Below, piece by piece: positions 42,086 through 51,408 of a stretch of DNA of 64,000 bases. Within the stretch, counting starts at the first letter, position 1. Each line of letters starts with the position of its first letter. The translations under genes and the position numbers were made by a program. Under the pieces are notes generated by a model that made no database searches, was not told where the DNA came from, and was given only the letters and a program-made list of their open reading frames with translations. The DNA comes from Microbacterium ureisolvens (GTDB lineage Bacteria > Actinomycetota > Actinomycetes > Actinomycetales > Microbacteriaceae): positions 1 through 64,000 of the forward strand of contig NZ_JAEUAX010000005.1 of NCBI RefSeq assembly GCF_019511645.1. The letters run 5' to 3'.

Positions 42086-43678
42086 ATGGTCGCCGCCGCC
42101 CGTCCCTCCCGCTACGACGTCGCCGTCGTGGGCGGCGGCCACAACGCGCTCGTCGCCGCCGCATACCTCGCCCGGGCGGGTCGCTCGGTCGTCGTCCTCG
42201 AGCGCCTCGGCCACGTCGGCGGCGCGGCGGTGTCGGAGCGACCGTGGGTGGGCGTCGACGCCCGGCTCTCGCGCTACTCGTACCTCGTCAGCCTGCTTCC
42301 GCAGAGCATCATCGACGACCTCGGGCTCGACATCCGTCTCGTGCGACGCCGCTACTCCTCCTACACCCCCGATCCGGCAAGACCATCGCGCGGGGTCCTG
42401 ATCGATACGGCGGATGCTGCTGCCACCGCCGACTCGTTCGCTCGAGTCACCGGAAGCCCCCGTGAAGCGAGCCGCCTCGCCGCCCTCTCAGACCGCATCG
42501 CACCCGTCGCGCGGCTCCTCTTCCCTTCCATGACGCAGCCGCTTCGTCACGAACACGAGGTGCGGGCCGCGCTCGCCGACGACCGGCTCTGGTCGGACCT
42601 CTTCCAGCGCCCCCTGGGCGACGTGCTCCGCTCGTCGTTGGACACGGACATCGCCCGAGGCATCGCGCTCACCGACGGCCTCATCGGCACCTTCGCCTCG
42701 GCCGACGACGAGAGCCTGCGCCAGAACCGCTGCTTCCTGTATCACGTGATCGGTGGCGGGACCGGCCACTGGGATGTGCCCGTCGGAGGGATGGGCCGCG
42801 TGACGGCCGAGCTGGCGCGCGTTGCGGGCGAGGCGGGTGCCGAGCTGCGCACCCGGACGGAGGTGACCGCCGTGAGGCCGGACGGCGAGATCACCCTCGC
42901 CGGTGGTGCTGCCGTCCATGCGCGACTGGTGCTGAGCGGCGTCGGCCCCGCCGTGCTCGCGCGGCTGCTCGCCGCCGGAGGCGCCGGTGCCGGGCTGGCC
43001 GATTCGCCGGCGCCCGAGGGCGCCCAGCTGAAGGTGAACATGCTGCTGAAGCGGCTCCCCCGCCTGCGCGACGACGGCGTCGCACCCGAAGCCGCGTTCG
43101 CCGGCACCTTCCACGTGAACGAGACGATGACCCAGCTCGACGACGCGTACCGGGCGGCGGCGGGCGGCAGCATCCCTCATCCGCTCCCGGCCGAGATCTA
43201 CTGCCACTCTCTCACCGACGCGACCATCCTCGGCCCCGAGCTGCGCGCCTCGGGTGCGCAGACTCTGACGCTCTTCGGACTGCAGGTACCGCACCGCCTC
43301 CTCGACGGGTGGGAGGCGGATGCCGCGCGTAGGGCGCTCCTCGATGCGGCACAGCGCTCGCTCGACGCGGTGCTGGGCGAGCCCCTCGCCGACTGCGTCT
43401 ACGAGGCGCCGGACGGCACACCGTGCGTCGAAGCGCGGACCACCGCCGACCTCGAACAGTCGCTCGGGATGGTCGGGGGCGACATCTTCCACGGCCCGCT
43501 CTCGTGGCCGTGGGCCGGCGACGGCGAGCCGCTCGACACGGCCGCTCGACGGTGGGGCGTGGCGACAGAGCATCCGAGCGTGCTGCTGTGCGGCTCGGGC
43601 GCGCGCCGCGGCGGCGCGGTCAGCGGCCTGGGCGGGCACAACGCGGCGATGGCCGCGATCGAACTCCTCGCGCGCTGA
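42086..43678 (+). CDS. FAD-dependent oxidoreductase, phytoene-desaturase-like
   Basis: The 530-residue protein begins with a dinucleotide-binding motif VAVVGGGHNALVAAAYLARA ending in an acidic residue (VVVLE) and has a C-terminal FAD-contact region with LCGSGARRGGAVSGLGGHNA. The overall layout is that of COG1233 (CrtI/PYROXD2-like) amine or carotenoid oxidoreductases. No carotenoid genes adjoin it, so the substrate is unknown. The ATG at 42086 is preceded by GTGGAG. Confidence 0.85.
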   Translation: MVAAARPSRYDVAVVGGGHNALVAAAYLARAGRSVVVLERLGHVGGAAVSERPWVGVDARLSRYSYLVSLLPQSIIDDLGLDIRLVRRRYSSYTPDPARPSRGVLIDTADAAATADSFARVTGSPREASRLAALSDRIAPVARLLFPSMTQPLRHEHEVRAALADDRLWSDLFQRPLGDVLRSSLDTDIARGIALTDGLIGTFASADDESLRQNRCFLYHVIGGGTGHWDVPVGGMGRVTAELARVAGEAGAELRTRTEVTAVRPDGEITLAGGAAVHARLVLSGVGPAVLARLLAAGGAGAGLADSPAPEGAQLKVNMLLKRLPRLRDDGVAPEAAFAGTFHVNETMTQLDDAYRAAAGGSIPHPLPAEIYCHSLTDATILGPELRASGAQTLTLFGLQVPHRLLDGWEADAARRALLDAAQRSLDAVLGEPLADCVYEAPDGTPCVEARTTADLEQSLGMVGGDIFHGPLSWPWAGDGEPLDTAARRWGVATEHPSVLLCGSGARRGGAVSGLGGHNAAMAAIELLAR

Positions 43679-43680
43679 CA

Positions 43681-43727
43681 CCGGCGCGTCCCGTTCACGT
43701 GTTCTCGATGTGAACGGATGCGCCCGG
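43681..43727. terminator. Shared hairpin between converging genes
   Basis: CCGTTCAC at 43691-43698 pairs with GTGAACGG at 43710-43717, extended by GGCGC/GCGCC outside with a small mismatch. It lies between two converging stop codons and may terminate both; no T tract is present. Confidence 0.5.
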
Positions 43728-43744
43728 TCGGGGCCGCTCGGCGC

Positions 43745-44767
43745 TCAGGGGCGCGGGGGCAGCGGCGGGGGCGGCGGGTAACCCTCGTACCCGGGCGCGG
43801 TCGCGGGCGGCTGTGGCGCGATGGAGGCAGGGGCGGGAGCGGGAGCCGGCTCAGGCGCGGGAGCGGGAGACGGCGCGGGCAGCTCAGCGGGAGGCGCCGG
43901 ATCGACCCGCGTGAACACGTGTGCGCCCGGCGACGGGTAGCCCGTGTAGTAGGCGTTCCAGTCCGGCGAGCCGTCGGGGAGCATCGGCAAGGGCGTGACG
44001 GCGTCGACGTACGTCGGCCAGGGCAGCAGCTCCTGCGTGCCCTGGGCCGAAGGCGCGCCAGGGGCGGCGGGGCCGACCGGCCCCGCGAGCGCGGGATACG
44101 CCGCGGCGGAACGCGGCTTCTTCGGGGCGAACAGCACGTTCACGAGGGGCACGAGCGCCGTGCCGACGGCCGCCAGGATCGCGACGGCGACCACGATGCG
44201 CCAGTAGATGTCGGCGAAGTACAGCCACTCCCAGAACGCCAGCGGCACGATCAGCAGGGCCGCGAGCCCGACCACGAGCGCGATCGTGATGGCTACCACC
44301 GTTCGGGTGAACGGCGTGTCGTGGCGCTGGAACGCCTTCATGTAGAGGCGCACGTGCAGCAGCACGAGCTGGAGGATGAGCACGATCAGCAGGAACTGGA
44401 TGACCCGCGAGAATCCGAGCCACGGGAAGCGGTCGGGCATCCAGATCATGATGGCGCCGATGAGGAGTGCGATGATCCAGGACGCCATGCTGGCCAGGGC
44501 GAACCACCCCGGCCGACGGGGCGCCAGGTGCGCGTCGAGGATAGCGACGCCGGCGAACCCCGCGAGCAGCAGGATCGTCAGGAACGCCCGGCCGATGAGG
44601 CCGTTCTGCCCCCCGATGAGCACCCAGACGACGCAGACCAGCGCCGCCGCGATCAGGGCGCCGATCGCGACCCAGATGGCGCTTCGCAGCAACGGCGAGG
44701 GCGAGGCATCCGTCCGCCCTGCCTCTGCTCTCGGAACGGGCGTCGCATACGGGTCGGGCGCAGTCAT
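43745..44767 (-). CDS. Membrane protein with Pro/Ala-rich tail
   Basis: From the ATG at 44767, after GAGAGGAACGCC, the product has 340 residues. Six membrane segments are visible, for example SAIWVAIGALIAAALVCVVW, FALASMASWIIALLIGAIMI, VIQFLLIVLILQLVLLHV and IVVAVAILAAVGTALVPLV, followed by a proline/alanine-rich cytoplasmic tail of about 110 residues. No family is recognised. Confidence 0.8.
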   Translation of the reverse strand: MTAPDPYATPVPRAEAGRTDASPSPLLRSAIWVAIGALIAAALVCVVWVLIGGQNGLIGRAFLTILLLAGFAGVAILDAHLAPRRPGWFALASMASWIIALLIGAIMIWMPDRFPWLGFSRVIQFLLIVLILQLVLLHVRLYMKAFQRHDTPFTRTVVAITIALVVGLAALLIVPLAFWEWLYFADIYWRIVVAVAILAAVGTALVPLVNVLFAPKKPRSAAAYPALAGPVGPAAPGAPSAQGTQELLPWPTYVDAVTPLPMLPDGSPDWNAYYTGYPSPGAHVFTRVDPAPPAELPAPSPAPAPEPAPAPAPASIAPQPPATAPGYEGYPPPPPLPPRP

Positions 44768-44878
44768 GGCGTTCCTCTCGTGACGCGGGCGGAGTGCCTG
44801 CACCGCCCATCCTGACACGCCGACCCCCGCGCGCGTCAGGCGCTCTCGCCTCAGGAGAGTCGCCCGGAAACCACGAAG

Positions 44879-44900
44879 CGCCCCGCGGTGCGGGGCGCTT
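44879..44900 (-). terminator. Terminator hairpin downstream of tRNA-Tyr
   Basis: GCGCCCCGC and GCGGGGCGC form a 9-bp stem with a 3-base loop and a short T run on either strand, just past the tRNA 3' end. Confidence 0.65.
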
Positions 44901-44908
44901 TCGAATGG

Positions 44909-44990
44909 TGGCGAGTGAGGGATTCGAACCCCCGAAGTCTAAGACGGCTGATTTACAGTCAGATCCCTTTGGCCGCTTGGGTAACTCGCC
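44909..44990 (-). tRNA. tRNA-Tyr (GTA anticodon)
   Basis: An 82-base class II cloverleaf with a long variable arm: acceptor GGCGAGT paired with ACTCGCC, anticodon stem-loop CTGACTGTAAATCAG with GTA, variable arm GCCGTCTTAGACTTC, and T-arm GGGGGTTCGAATCCCTC. Confidence 0.95.
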
Positions 44991-45079
44991 AGGTGCGCAC
45001 CCGTCCGACTTTTCCAGACGACCGGAGGCGCGATCCACCATCTTACGCGTAGATCCGCAAGGTCAGAAATCGAGCGGAT

Positions 45080-46021
45080 TCAGGTGCCGATGCGGTCGAG
45101 ATCCAGGCTCTCCAGCGCGCTCGGAGTGCGCAGCAGCGCCCCCTCGAAGCGGCAGGTGGCCGCGGCCGCGTCCATCGCCGACACCAGCACGGTGTCCCAC
45201 TCCTCGGCGGTGCTCGGCGCGCCCCCGACGAGCGCGGCGATCGCGGCGGCGAAGGCCGCGTCGCCGGCACCCATCGTGTCGACGATGCGGCCGGGCAGGT
45301 TCGAGATCGGCCGGGTCACCACCACGTCGCCGGCCTCGATCGTTGCGCCGGCGGCGCCTTCCGTCGCGAGCACCGCGCGAGCGCCGAGGTCGATCAGGCG
45401 GGCGCGCAGGGCGTCGAGGGGCCCGTCGTAGAGCAGCGCGGCGTCGTCCTCACCGACCTTCACGAGCGCGGCACCCGTCGCGAGGGCCTCGAAGCCGCGC
45501 ACGAACTCGTCCCTGTCGTGCAGCATGCCCGTGCGGGGGTTGGGATCCACGGCGACGGACACTCCGGCTCGTCCCTCGCCCGGTGCGGGCGCCCCGGCCC
45601 CGGCGACCGCATCGGCCAGTTCGGCCGCCTGCTCGGCATCGTCGAACGCGAAGCAGCTCACGACCACGAGGTCGGCGTCCGCGAAGGCCTGACGCTCGGC
45701 CTCGCCGAAACGGATGCGGCGTCGCTGCGATGCCTCGTTGAACTCGTACACCGGCTCGCCGGCGCCGGAGCGCGTGCTCACGGCGCGCGCGGTACCCAGT
45801 GGCGACGGCGTCGCGAGCAGACCCACGCCGAAGTCGGCGAGGTAGCGCCGCACGCGCGACGCGGGCTCGTCGTCGCCCAGCATCGCGACGAGGGTGGCGG
45901 GCACGCCGAGCCGCGCGAGGCCGACGGCGACGTTGAGCGCGGCGCCGCCGACGAACTCCCTCACGCCGTGGTCGTCGCGCAGCTCGTCGACGAGCGCGTC
46001 GCCCACCACGACGACGGTCAT
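45080..46021 (-). CDS. PfkB-family carbohydrate kinase
   Basis: The 313-residue protein has the PfkB pattern: an N-terminal GGAALNVAVGLARLG, and a C-terminal DTMGAGDAAFAAAIAAL with the anion hole and catalytic Asp. The middle (PNPRTGMLHDRDEF) fits fructokinase-like sugar kinases. Its ATG overlaps the stop of the FBP-type gene by four bases, so the two are coupled. The substrate is probably a hexose; the maltodextrin operon nearby is consistent with that. Confidence 0.88.
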   Translation of the reverse strand: MTVVVVGDALVDELRDDHGVREFVGGAALNVAVGLARLGVPATLVAMLGDDEPASRVRRYLADFGVGLLATPSPLGTARAVSTRSGAGEPVYEFNEASQRRRIRFGEAERQAFADADLVVVSCFAFDDAEQAAELADAVAGAGAPAPGEGRAGVSVAVDPNPRTGMLHDRDEFVRGFEALATGAALVKVGEDDAALLYDGPLDALRARLIDLGARAVLATEGAAGATIEAGDVVVTRPISNLPGRIVDTMGAGDAAFAAAIAALVGGAPSTAEEWDTVLVSAMDAAAATCRFEGALLRTPSALESLDLDRIGT

Positions 46022-46518
46022 CGCGGCACTCCTGCGGTCTCGAGCACACGGCCGACGAAGGCCTCGGTGCGCCGGCGCGTGCCGTCGATCTTCATGTCGA
46101 CGCTCGCGCGCACCTCGTTCGGCGCGAGCGGCGGCGCCAGGCGCACGTTCTCGTGGCACGACAGGTCGGCGCAGATGTACGTGCCCACGCTGTCGCCGTG
46201 CACGCCGGCCTCACCGGCCTTGCGGGCCGTGTACATGGTGACCTGGTCGGCGGGCTGCATCGTGTGGCACAGGTTGCACAGCGCCGCGCGGGCGTGGGAC
46301 GAGCCCTCGGCGCCGCGCAGCACGATGCCGGCGGGCTCGCCGTCGATCTCGGCGACCAGATAGCCCCGACCGCGCGTGCGCGGGTCGCGCCACGCCAGGA
46401 AGTCGAGATGATCCCAGTCGGTGAGCACGAAGTCATGAGGCAGGGTGACGAGACGCAGCTCGTCGGCGGAGGCGTTCACGAATGCGGAACGCAACTCATC
46501 TTCGGTCAGTGGGCGCAT
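46018..46518 (-). CDS. FBP-domain (EF-G-binding, FusB-like) zinc protein
   Basis: The 166-residue product has a treble-clef zinc site: CNLCH at 81-85 and CADLSC at 116-121. The rest follows the FBP C-terminal domain pattern (LTEDELRSAFVNAS at the start, WRDPRTRGRGYLVAEID). Relatives bind elongation factor G and can release stalled EF-G, as FusB does with fusidic acid. It precedes and is coupled to the PfkB kinase gene; the link between them is unclear. Confidence 0.83.
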   Translation of the reverse strand: MRPLTEDELRSAFVNASADELRLVTLPHDFVLTDWDHLDFLAWRDPRTRGRGYLVAEIDGEPAGIVLRGAEGSSHARAALCNLCHTMQPADQVTMYTARKAGEAGVHGDSVGTYICADLSCHENVRLAPPLAPNEVRASVDMKIDGTRRRTEAFVGRVLETAGVPR

Positions 46519-46601
46519 GGCACCTCCTCGCCCGCCCAGTCTACGAAGGACGACGGATGCCGCCACCCCGGGTGTTCCCGCCACGCGCGGCGTCGGGGTC
46601 G

Positions 46602-48578
46602 TCAGGCGAACTCGACCTGCTCCGCGGGAGTCGTCTCGTCGGCCGACACCACGCCGCGCGACACCTCGTCCGCAGTCACCGGCGCGGGCTCGGGGGCGGG
46701 CACGTCGACACCCGCGAGCCGCCACACGGCGAACGTCGGGCCGTCGGCCGACAGCAGCACCGAACGGTCGCCGGCCACCGCGAGGGTCGCGTCGCCGATG
46801 AGCGCCTCGGCGCTCGCGACACCCGTCACGGCGCCGGCCTGGAGCTCGGCATCCGTGTCGCCCTTCGCAGCGAGCACCAGCAGCGTCTCTTCCGCCGACT
46901 CCCGCACGAACACCACGGACTCGTCGTCGACGTGCACCCACCGCAGGCCGCCGGTCGACAGCACGGGATGCGCGTGACGCAGCGCGACGAGCTCGCGGTA
47001 GAGCGCCAGCCGCTCGGCGACCGCCGGCTCGCCCTCGCTCCCCCACGGGATCGGCGTGCGGCTCGCCTCGCCGTCGACGCCGACGAGGCCGAACTCATCG
47101 CCCGCGAAGATCACGGGCATGCCCGGCAGCGTCATCATGAGGCCCGCGGCGACCGGCACCGTACCGGGCGCCGCGTTGGTCGCGAAGCGCCCGGTGTCGT
47201 GGGTGTCGAGCGGCTGCATGTTGCCCAGGCGCACGCGCCACGGGATGCCGGCGGTGAAGCGCACCACGGCGTCGACGAACTGTCGCGCCGTGTAGCGAGG
47301 GATGCCGCCGATCGGCTGCGTGAAGAACCACGGCTCGGTCGACTCGCGGCCGTCGTACGTGAGGTACGGCGCGTGGGTCGGCTCGGAGAGCCAGCCCCAG
47401 ACCGGGCGCGTGAACGACGGGTACGTCATCGCGCCATGCCAGCCGTCGCCCTGCAGGTCGCTCGCAGCGTCGTTCGTCGACTCGCCGAGCAGGATCGTGT
47501 CGGGATTGATCTCGATCATCGTGCGGCGCAGCAGCCGGCGCACTTCGGCGTTGAGGTCCACGGACCCGAGGCGTCCCGTCATGTTGGCGACGTCGATGCG
47601 CCAGCCGTCGGCCGAGTACGGCGGCTTCAGCCACTTCGCGACGACGGAGTCGGGACCCTCGACGAACCGGTCGCGCAGCTCCTGCGACGCCCAGTTGAAC
47701 TTGGGCAGCGTCGGCACGCCGAGCCACGCTTCGTACCGGGTGTTCGCGTCATCCGTGAAGTAGTAGAACTCCTCCTCCGGCGCGCCGGGGTGGCCGAGCG
47801 CCGCCTGGAACCACTCGTGACGATCGCCCGAGTGGTTGCTCGTGAGATCGCCGATGACACGGATGCCGCGGGCATGCGCCGCCTCGATCAGCCGGATGTA
47901 GGCCTCGTCGCCGCCGAGGAGCGGGTCGACGCGGTCGAAGCTCGACGCGTCGTAACGGTGGTTGGACGCGGCCGGGAAGATCGGCGTGAGATACAGCAGA
48001 TTCACACCGAGCGAGACGAGATGGTCGAGCTTGTCGATGACGCCCTCGAGGTCGCCGCCGTAGAACTGCTGCGAACGCCCTGGGACGACCGGATCGACGG
48101 GGTCGTCCCACTTCGCCGGGATCGCCCAGTCGGGGGTCGGGTGCGTGTCGGCCTGCACCGACCGCGCGAACCGGTCCGGGAACACCTGGTACATCACCGA
48201 CTCCATGAGCCACGCGGGCGGCGCCGGATACGCGACGAGCGCGAAGTCCTCGGCGTCGAGCGTCTCGATCGAGTGAAGGCCGGTCTGGTTCAGCCACTCG
48301 ACGTGCCCGTCGTCGTGCACCAGCACCCAGCGGTACCCGTGACGCGGATTGCGCACCGTGACAGGGGCCTCCCACCACTCCCAGCCGTCGGACGCGCCGA
48401 GGGGCGCAGCATCCGTCCATTCCGGCTCGTGATCCGGATTGGAGCGCGTGCGCACCGCGGCCAGCGGGCCGTACCCGGCCGGCACGCGCAGCCGCACGGT
48501 GACCACGTCGCCGAGCTCGGGAGCGAGATCTGACACGTACAGCGGCGAGCCGTCGTGATGCGGGAGGAGGATCGTCAA
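46602..48578 (-). CDS. GH13 family alpha-glucosidase / maltodextrin-active enzyme
   Basis: The 658-residue enzyme has an N-terminal beta-sandwich (about 1-120) and a GH13 barrel with conserved regions: GDLTSNHSGDRHEWF (region I), GWRIDVANMTG with nucleophile Asp, LLGESTND with acid/base Glu and QPLDTHDTGRF with the transition-state Asp. It has no signal peptide, so it acts on imported maltodextrins inside the cell. It lies downstream of the MalEFG-type transporter on the same strand, completing an uptake-and-hydrolysis operon. Confidence 0.9.
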   Translation of the reverse strand: MTILLPHHDGSPLYVSDLAPELGDVVTVRLRVPAGYGPLAAVRTRSNPDHEPEWTDAAPLGASDGWEWWEAPVTVRNPRHGYRWVLVHDDGHVEWLNQTGLHSIETLDAEDFALVAYPAPPAWLMESVMYQVFPDRFARSVQADTHPTPDWAIPAKWDDPVDPVVPGRSQQFYGGDLEGVIDKLDHLVSLGVNLLYLTPIFPAASNHRYDASSFDRVDPLLGGDEAYIRLIEAAHARGIRVIGDLTSNHSGDRHEWFQAALGHPGAPEEEFYYFTDDANTRYEAWLGVPTLPKFNWASQELRDRFVEGPDSVVAKWLKPPYSADGWRIDVANMTGRLGSVDLNAEVRRLLRRTMIEINPDTILLGESTNDAASDLQGDGWHGAMTYPSFTRPVWGWLSEPTHAPYLTYDGRESTEPWFFTQPIGGIPRYTARQFVDAVVRFTAGIPWRVRLGNMQPLDTHDTGRFATNAAPGTVPVAAGLMMTLPGMPVIFAGDEFGLVGVDGEASRTPIPWGSEGEPAVAERLALYRELVALRHAHPVLSTGGLRWVHVDDESVVFVRESAEETLLVLAAKGDTDAELQAGAVTGVASAEALIGDATLAVAGDRSVLLSADGPTFAVWRLAGVDVPAPEPAPVTADEVSRGVVSADETTPAEQVEFA

Positions 48579-48622
48579 GGCTCGGCCTTTCGTCAGGCGG
48601 GCGGTGGCGGTGCGTCTCGATC

Positions 48623-48681
48623 ATCGCAGAGCGGATGCCGCGCCAGTCTCACCAGGACTGCTGCGGCATCCGCTCTGCGAT
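48623..48681. other. Perfect 19-bp inverted repeat between malG and the GH13 gene
   Basis: ATCGCAGAGCGGATGCCGC at 48623-48641 and its exact complement at 48663-48681 form a 19-bp stem with a 21-base loop. No T tract follows. It may end most permease transcripts, leaving some readthrough to GH13, or protect the upstream mRNA end. Confidence 0.75.
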
Positions 48682-48694
48682 GGGCTGCGCGCGA

Positions 48695-49705
48695 TCAGCC
48701 CTTGGTGGCGCCTGCGGTCAGGCCGCCCACGATGTACTTCTGCAGCAGCAGGAAGACGATGACGACCGGAATCGCGGCCATGACCGCGCCCGCGGCGAAG
48801 CCCGACCAGTCCGCGTAGCGGGGGTTCGACACGAGCTTGGTGAGACCGACGACGAGCGTCTGCTTGTCGGGATCGATGAGCAGCACGCTCGCGATCATGT
48901 ACTCGTTCACGATGCCGATGAACGACAGCAGTCCGACGACGGCGAGGATCGGCGCGACCAGGCGCAGGATGATCGTGAAGAAGATGCGGGCATGGCCGGC
49001 GCCGTCGATCTTCGCCGCCTCGTCGAGCTCCTTCGGGATCGTGTTGAAGAAGCCGTACATCAGGTAGGTGTTCACGCCCAGCGCGCCGCCGAGATAGATC
49101 AGGATCAGACCGCTCAGCGTGTTGAGTCCGATCGCCGGGAACCAGTCGCTGATGGAGCTGAACATGAGGAAGATCGCGACGACCGCGAGCATCTGCGGGA
49201 ACATCTGCACCACCACGATCGTGATGAGACCCACGCGGCGGCCCGTGAAGCGCATGCGCGAGAACGCGTATGCGGCCAGCGCGCCGATGAAGACCATCGT
49301 GAACCCGGTGATCAGCGCCACGATCATGGTGTTCAGGAACCACTGCGGGTACGGGATCTGCGGGTCCGTGAGGATGCGCACGTAGCTGTCGATGCCGATC
49401 TCGGAGAACAGCCGGTTGGTGCCGGTGAGGGTGCCGCTCGGGTTCAGCGACGCCGACAGCACATACAGCAGCGGGAAGATCGCGAATGCCGACACCACGA
49501 TCGCGACGACGTGGCGCCAGCCGGTGTCGGCGAACCACTTGCCGAATCGGCGACGGCGAGCCGGTTGCTCGGCCCGCGGCGAAGGCGCCATGCCCGCAGC
49601 GGCGGTTTCGAACTGCTCGGCGGCGCTGCCGCCGGCGAGGGCGAGCGTCGCATTCTGCGTGACGGCCTTGCCGGGGTGGGCGAGACGCTCCTGAGATTCC
49701 GACAT
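48695..49705 (-). CDS. malG: Maltodextrin ABC transporter permease (MalG-like)
   Basis: The 336-residue protein has about six membrane segments after a hydrophilic N-terminal tail of 70 residues. The EAA loop reads ELDEAAKIDGAGHARIFFTI, which contacts the ATPase. It follows the MalF-like gene by one base. No ATPase gene is in this operon; a shared MsiK-type ATPase is usual in actinobacteria. Confidence 0.9.
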   Translation of the reverse strand: MSESQERLAHPGKAVTQNATLALAGGSAAEQFETAAAGMAPSPRAEQPARRRRFGKWFADTGWRHVVAIVVSAFAIFPLLYVLSASLNPSGTLTGTNRLFSEIGIDSYVRILTDPQIPYPQWFLNTMIVALITGFTMVFIGALAAYAFSRMRFTGRRVGLITIVVVQMFPQMLAVVAIFLMFSSISDWFPAIGLNTLSGLILIYLGGALGVNTYLMYGFFNTIPKELDEAAKIDGAGHARIFFTIILRLVAPILAVVGLLSFIGIVNEYMIASVLLIDPDKQTLVVGLTKLVSNPRYADWSGFAAGAVMAAIPVVIVFLLLQKYIVGGLTAGATKG

Positions 49706-49706
49706 G

Positions 49707-51326
49707 TCAGTTCAGCTCCTCGAGGGCCTTGGTCTTGCGGAAACTGATCACCGCGATGACGGCGACCACGATGAAGATCAGGATCGTGAACGCCGAGGCG
49801 AGACCGTAGTCGCGGTTCTGCCCCGTGAAGGCGACCTTGTAGACCATCGAGATCAAGAGGTCGGTGTGTCCTGCGGGTATCGCCGTGTCCTCGAACCGCG
49901 GCCCGCCGCCGGTGAGCATGTAGATCAGGTTGAAGTTATTGAAATTGAACGCGAACGAAGCGATCAGGAGCGGCGTCACCGTGACGAGCAGGAGCGGCAG
50001 CTTGATGCGGCGGAAGATCTGCCAGGGGCTCGCACCGTCCATCACGCCGGCTTCATTGACCTCTTCGGGGATGCCCTGCAGGGCTCCCATGCACACGAGG
50101 AACATGTACGGGAAGCCGAGCCAGAGGTTGACCAGCAGCACCGAGAACTTCGAGATCCACGGGTCGGTGAGCCAGCCGATCTCGGCCCCGCCGAGGAGGA
50201 CCTGGTTGATGAAGCCGAAGCTCTTGTTCATCATGCCCGCCCAGATGAGGGCCGACAGGAACGCCGGGAACGCGTAGGGCAGGATCAGCATGATCCGGTA
50301 CCCGTTCTTGAACCGCATGCGCTTGTTCTGGAAGAGCATCGCCAGCAGCAGCCCGAGGAAGAACGTGGTGGCCACCGAGACGATCGCGAAGACGAACGTC
50401 CACGCGGTGACCGCCAGCAGCGGCCCGCGGATCGACGTGTCGGTCAAGGCGCGGACGAAGTTGTCGAAGCCGACGAAGACCTGCCATCCCGGCAGCAGCT
50501 GCTCTCCCGACGCGGACGTGAAGGCGCCCTCGCCGTCGTCGGTGTAGACCGTCCCGGTCGTGGTGTCGGTCATCGTGTCGGCGGCCTCGTCGTAGACGAG
50601 GGTGGAGGTGTACAGGTACCCCTTCTGGCCGTCCTGGGTGCGGATCGCCCCGTCATTGGGGTCGTCGGTGTACGGCACCGCGAGCTCTTCCACCTCGTTG
50701 CTGCGCTCCAGCACATCCGCGAAGGTGAGCGTGGTCCAGCCGTCGACGGCGACGGCCTTGCCGCCCTCCATGGTGGCGTCGACCGGCTCGAGCGGCTTCT
50801 GGTTGGTGCCGAGCGACGCTTCGCCGTCGGTGGGGTCGGTCACCAGGAGGCCGAGCTCCCCGACGCGCTCGACGACGGTCACGTCGAACGTCGGCGAGTC
50901 CTCGACGCGGACGAGCGACGACCGCATGAGTGAGGCGATCGCCTGGTCCTTCGAGCCGTTGTGGCCGGTGCCGTAGTTCGTCAGGCCGATGTAGGCGGTG
51001 TAGCTCAGGGTGAAGATCTGGAAGACGACCAGCAGGATGATGCCGGGGGTCAGGTACTTCGCGGGGATCTGCTTGCGGGAGAAGTAGATCCAGTTGACGA
51101 GGATCGTCACGGCCGTCACCAGCGTGAGGACGAGCCACTCGTTGTGCAGGAAGAGGACGAAGACGGCGTACAGCGCGACGGCGTCCACGATCGCCAGCAT
51201 CACGATCTTGAGCACGATCCAGCGCAGCCGGCCGCCGGCGGCATCCGCCATGCGGGCGGCGCTGCGCTGTCTCGGCGTCTGCGGCGGGGCCTTCTCGTCA
51301 GTCGCGGTCGACAGAGTATCGGTCAT
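49707..51326 (-). CDS. malF: Maltodextrin ABC transporter permease (MalF-like)
   Basis: The 539-residue protein has N-terminal membrane segments, then a large extracytoplasmic insertion (about 130-270) as in MalF with its P2 domain, then a permease core with EAA loop EVNEAGVMDGASPWQIFRRI. The size and insertion identify the MalF type rather than generic sugar permeases. It lies between the binding protein gene and malG. Confidence 0.9.
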   Translation of the reverse strand: MTDTLSTATDEKAPPQTPRQRSAARMADAAGGRLRWIVLKIVMLAIVDAVALYAVFVLFLHNEWLVLTLVTAVTILVNWIYFSRKQIPAKYLTPGIILLVVFQIFTLSYTAYIGLTNYGTGHNGSKDQAIASLMRSSLVRVEDSPTFDVTVVERVGELGLLVTDPTDGEASLGTNQKPLEPVDATMEGGKAVAVDGWTTLTFADVLERSNEVEELAVPYTDDPNDGAIRTQDGQKGYLYTSTLVYDEAADTMTDTTTGTVYTDDGEGAFTSASGEQLLPGWQVFVGFDNFVRALTDTSIRGPLLAVTAWTFVFAIVSVATTFFLGLLLAMLFQNKRMRFKNGYRIMLILPYAFPAFLSALIWAGMMNKSFGFINQVLLGGAEIGWLTDPWISKFSVLLVNLWLGFPYMFLVCMGALQGIPEEVNEAGVMDGASPWQIFRRIKLPLLLVTVTPLLIASFAFNFNNFNLIYMLTGGGPRFEDTAIPAGHTDLLISMVYKVAFTGQNRDYGLASAFTILIFIVVAVIAVISFRKTKALEELN

Positions 51327-51345
51327 CGATCATCCTCATCATCGG

Positions 51346-51379
51346 GACCGGGACGGATGCCTCGGCATCCGTCCCGGTC
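51346..51379 (-). other. Strong hairpin between malE and malF
   Basis: GACCGGGACGGATGCC and its exact complement form a 16-bp stem with a nominal 2-base loop. It lies in the malE-malF gap, where such hairpins commonly stabilise the binding-protein mRNA and reduce permease expression. Confidence 0.75.
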
Positions 51380-51408
51380 GCCTGTCGCGGTCGCGAGACC
51401 GCAGGGTG

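Noticed and set aside
46482..48533. 683-codon open frame on the plus strand
   Set aside because: Antisense to the GH13 gene, which shows all catalytic regions.
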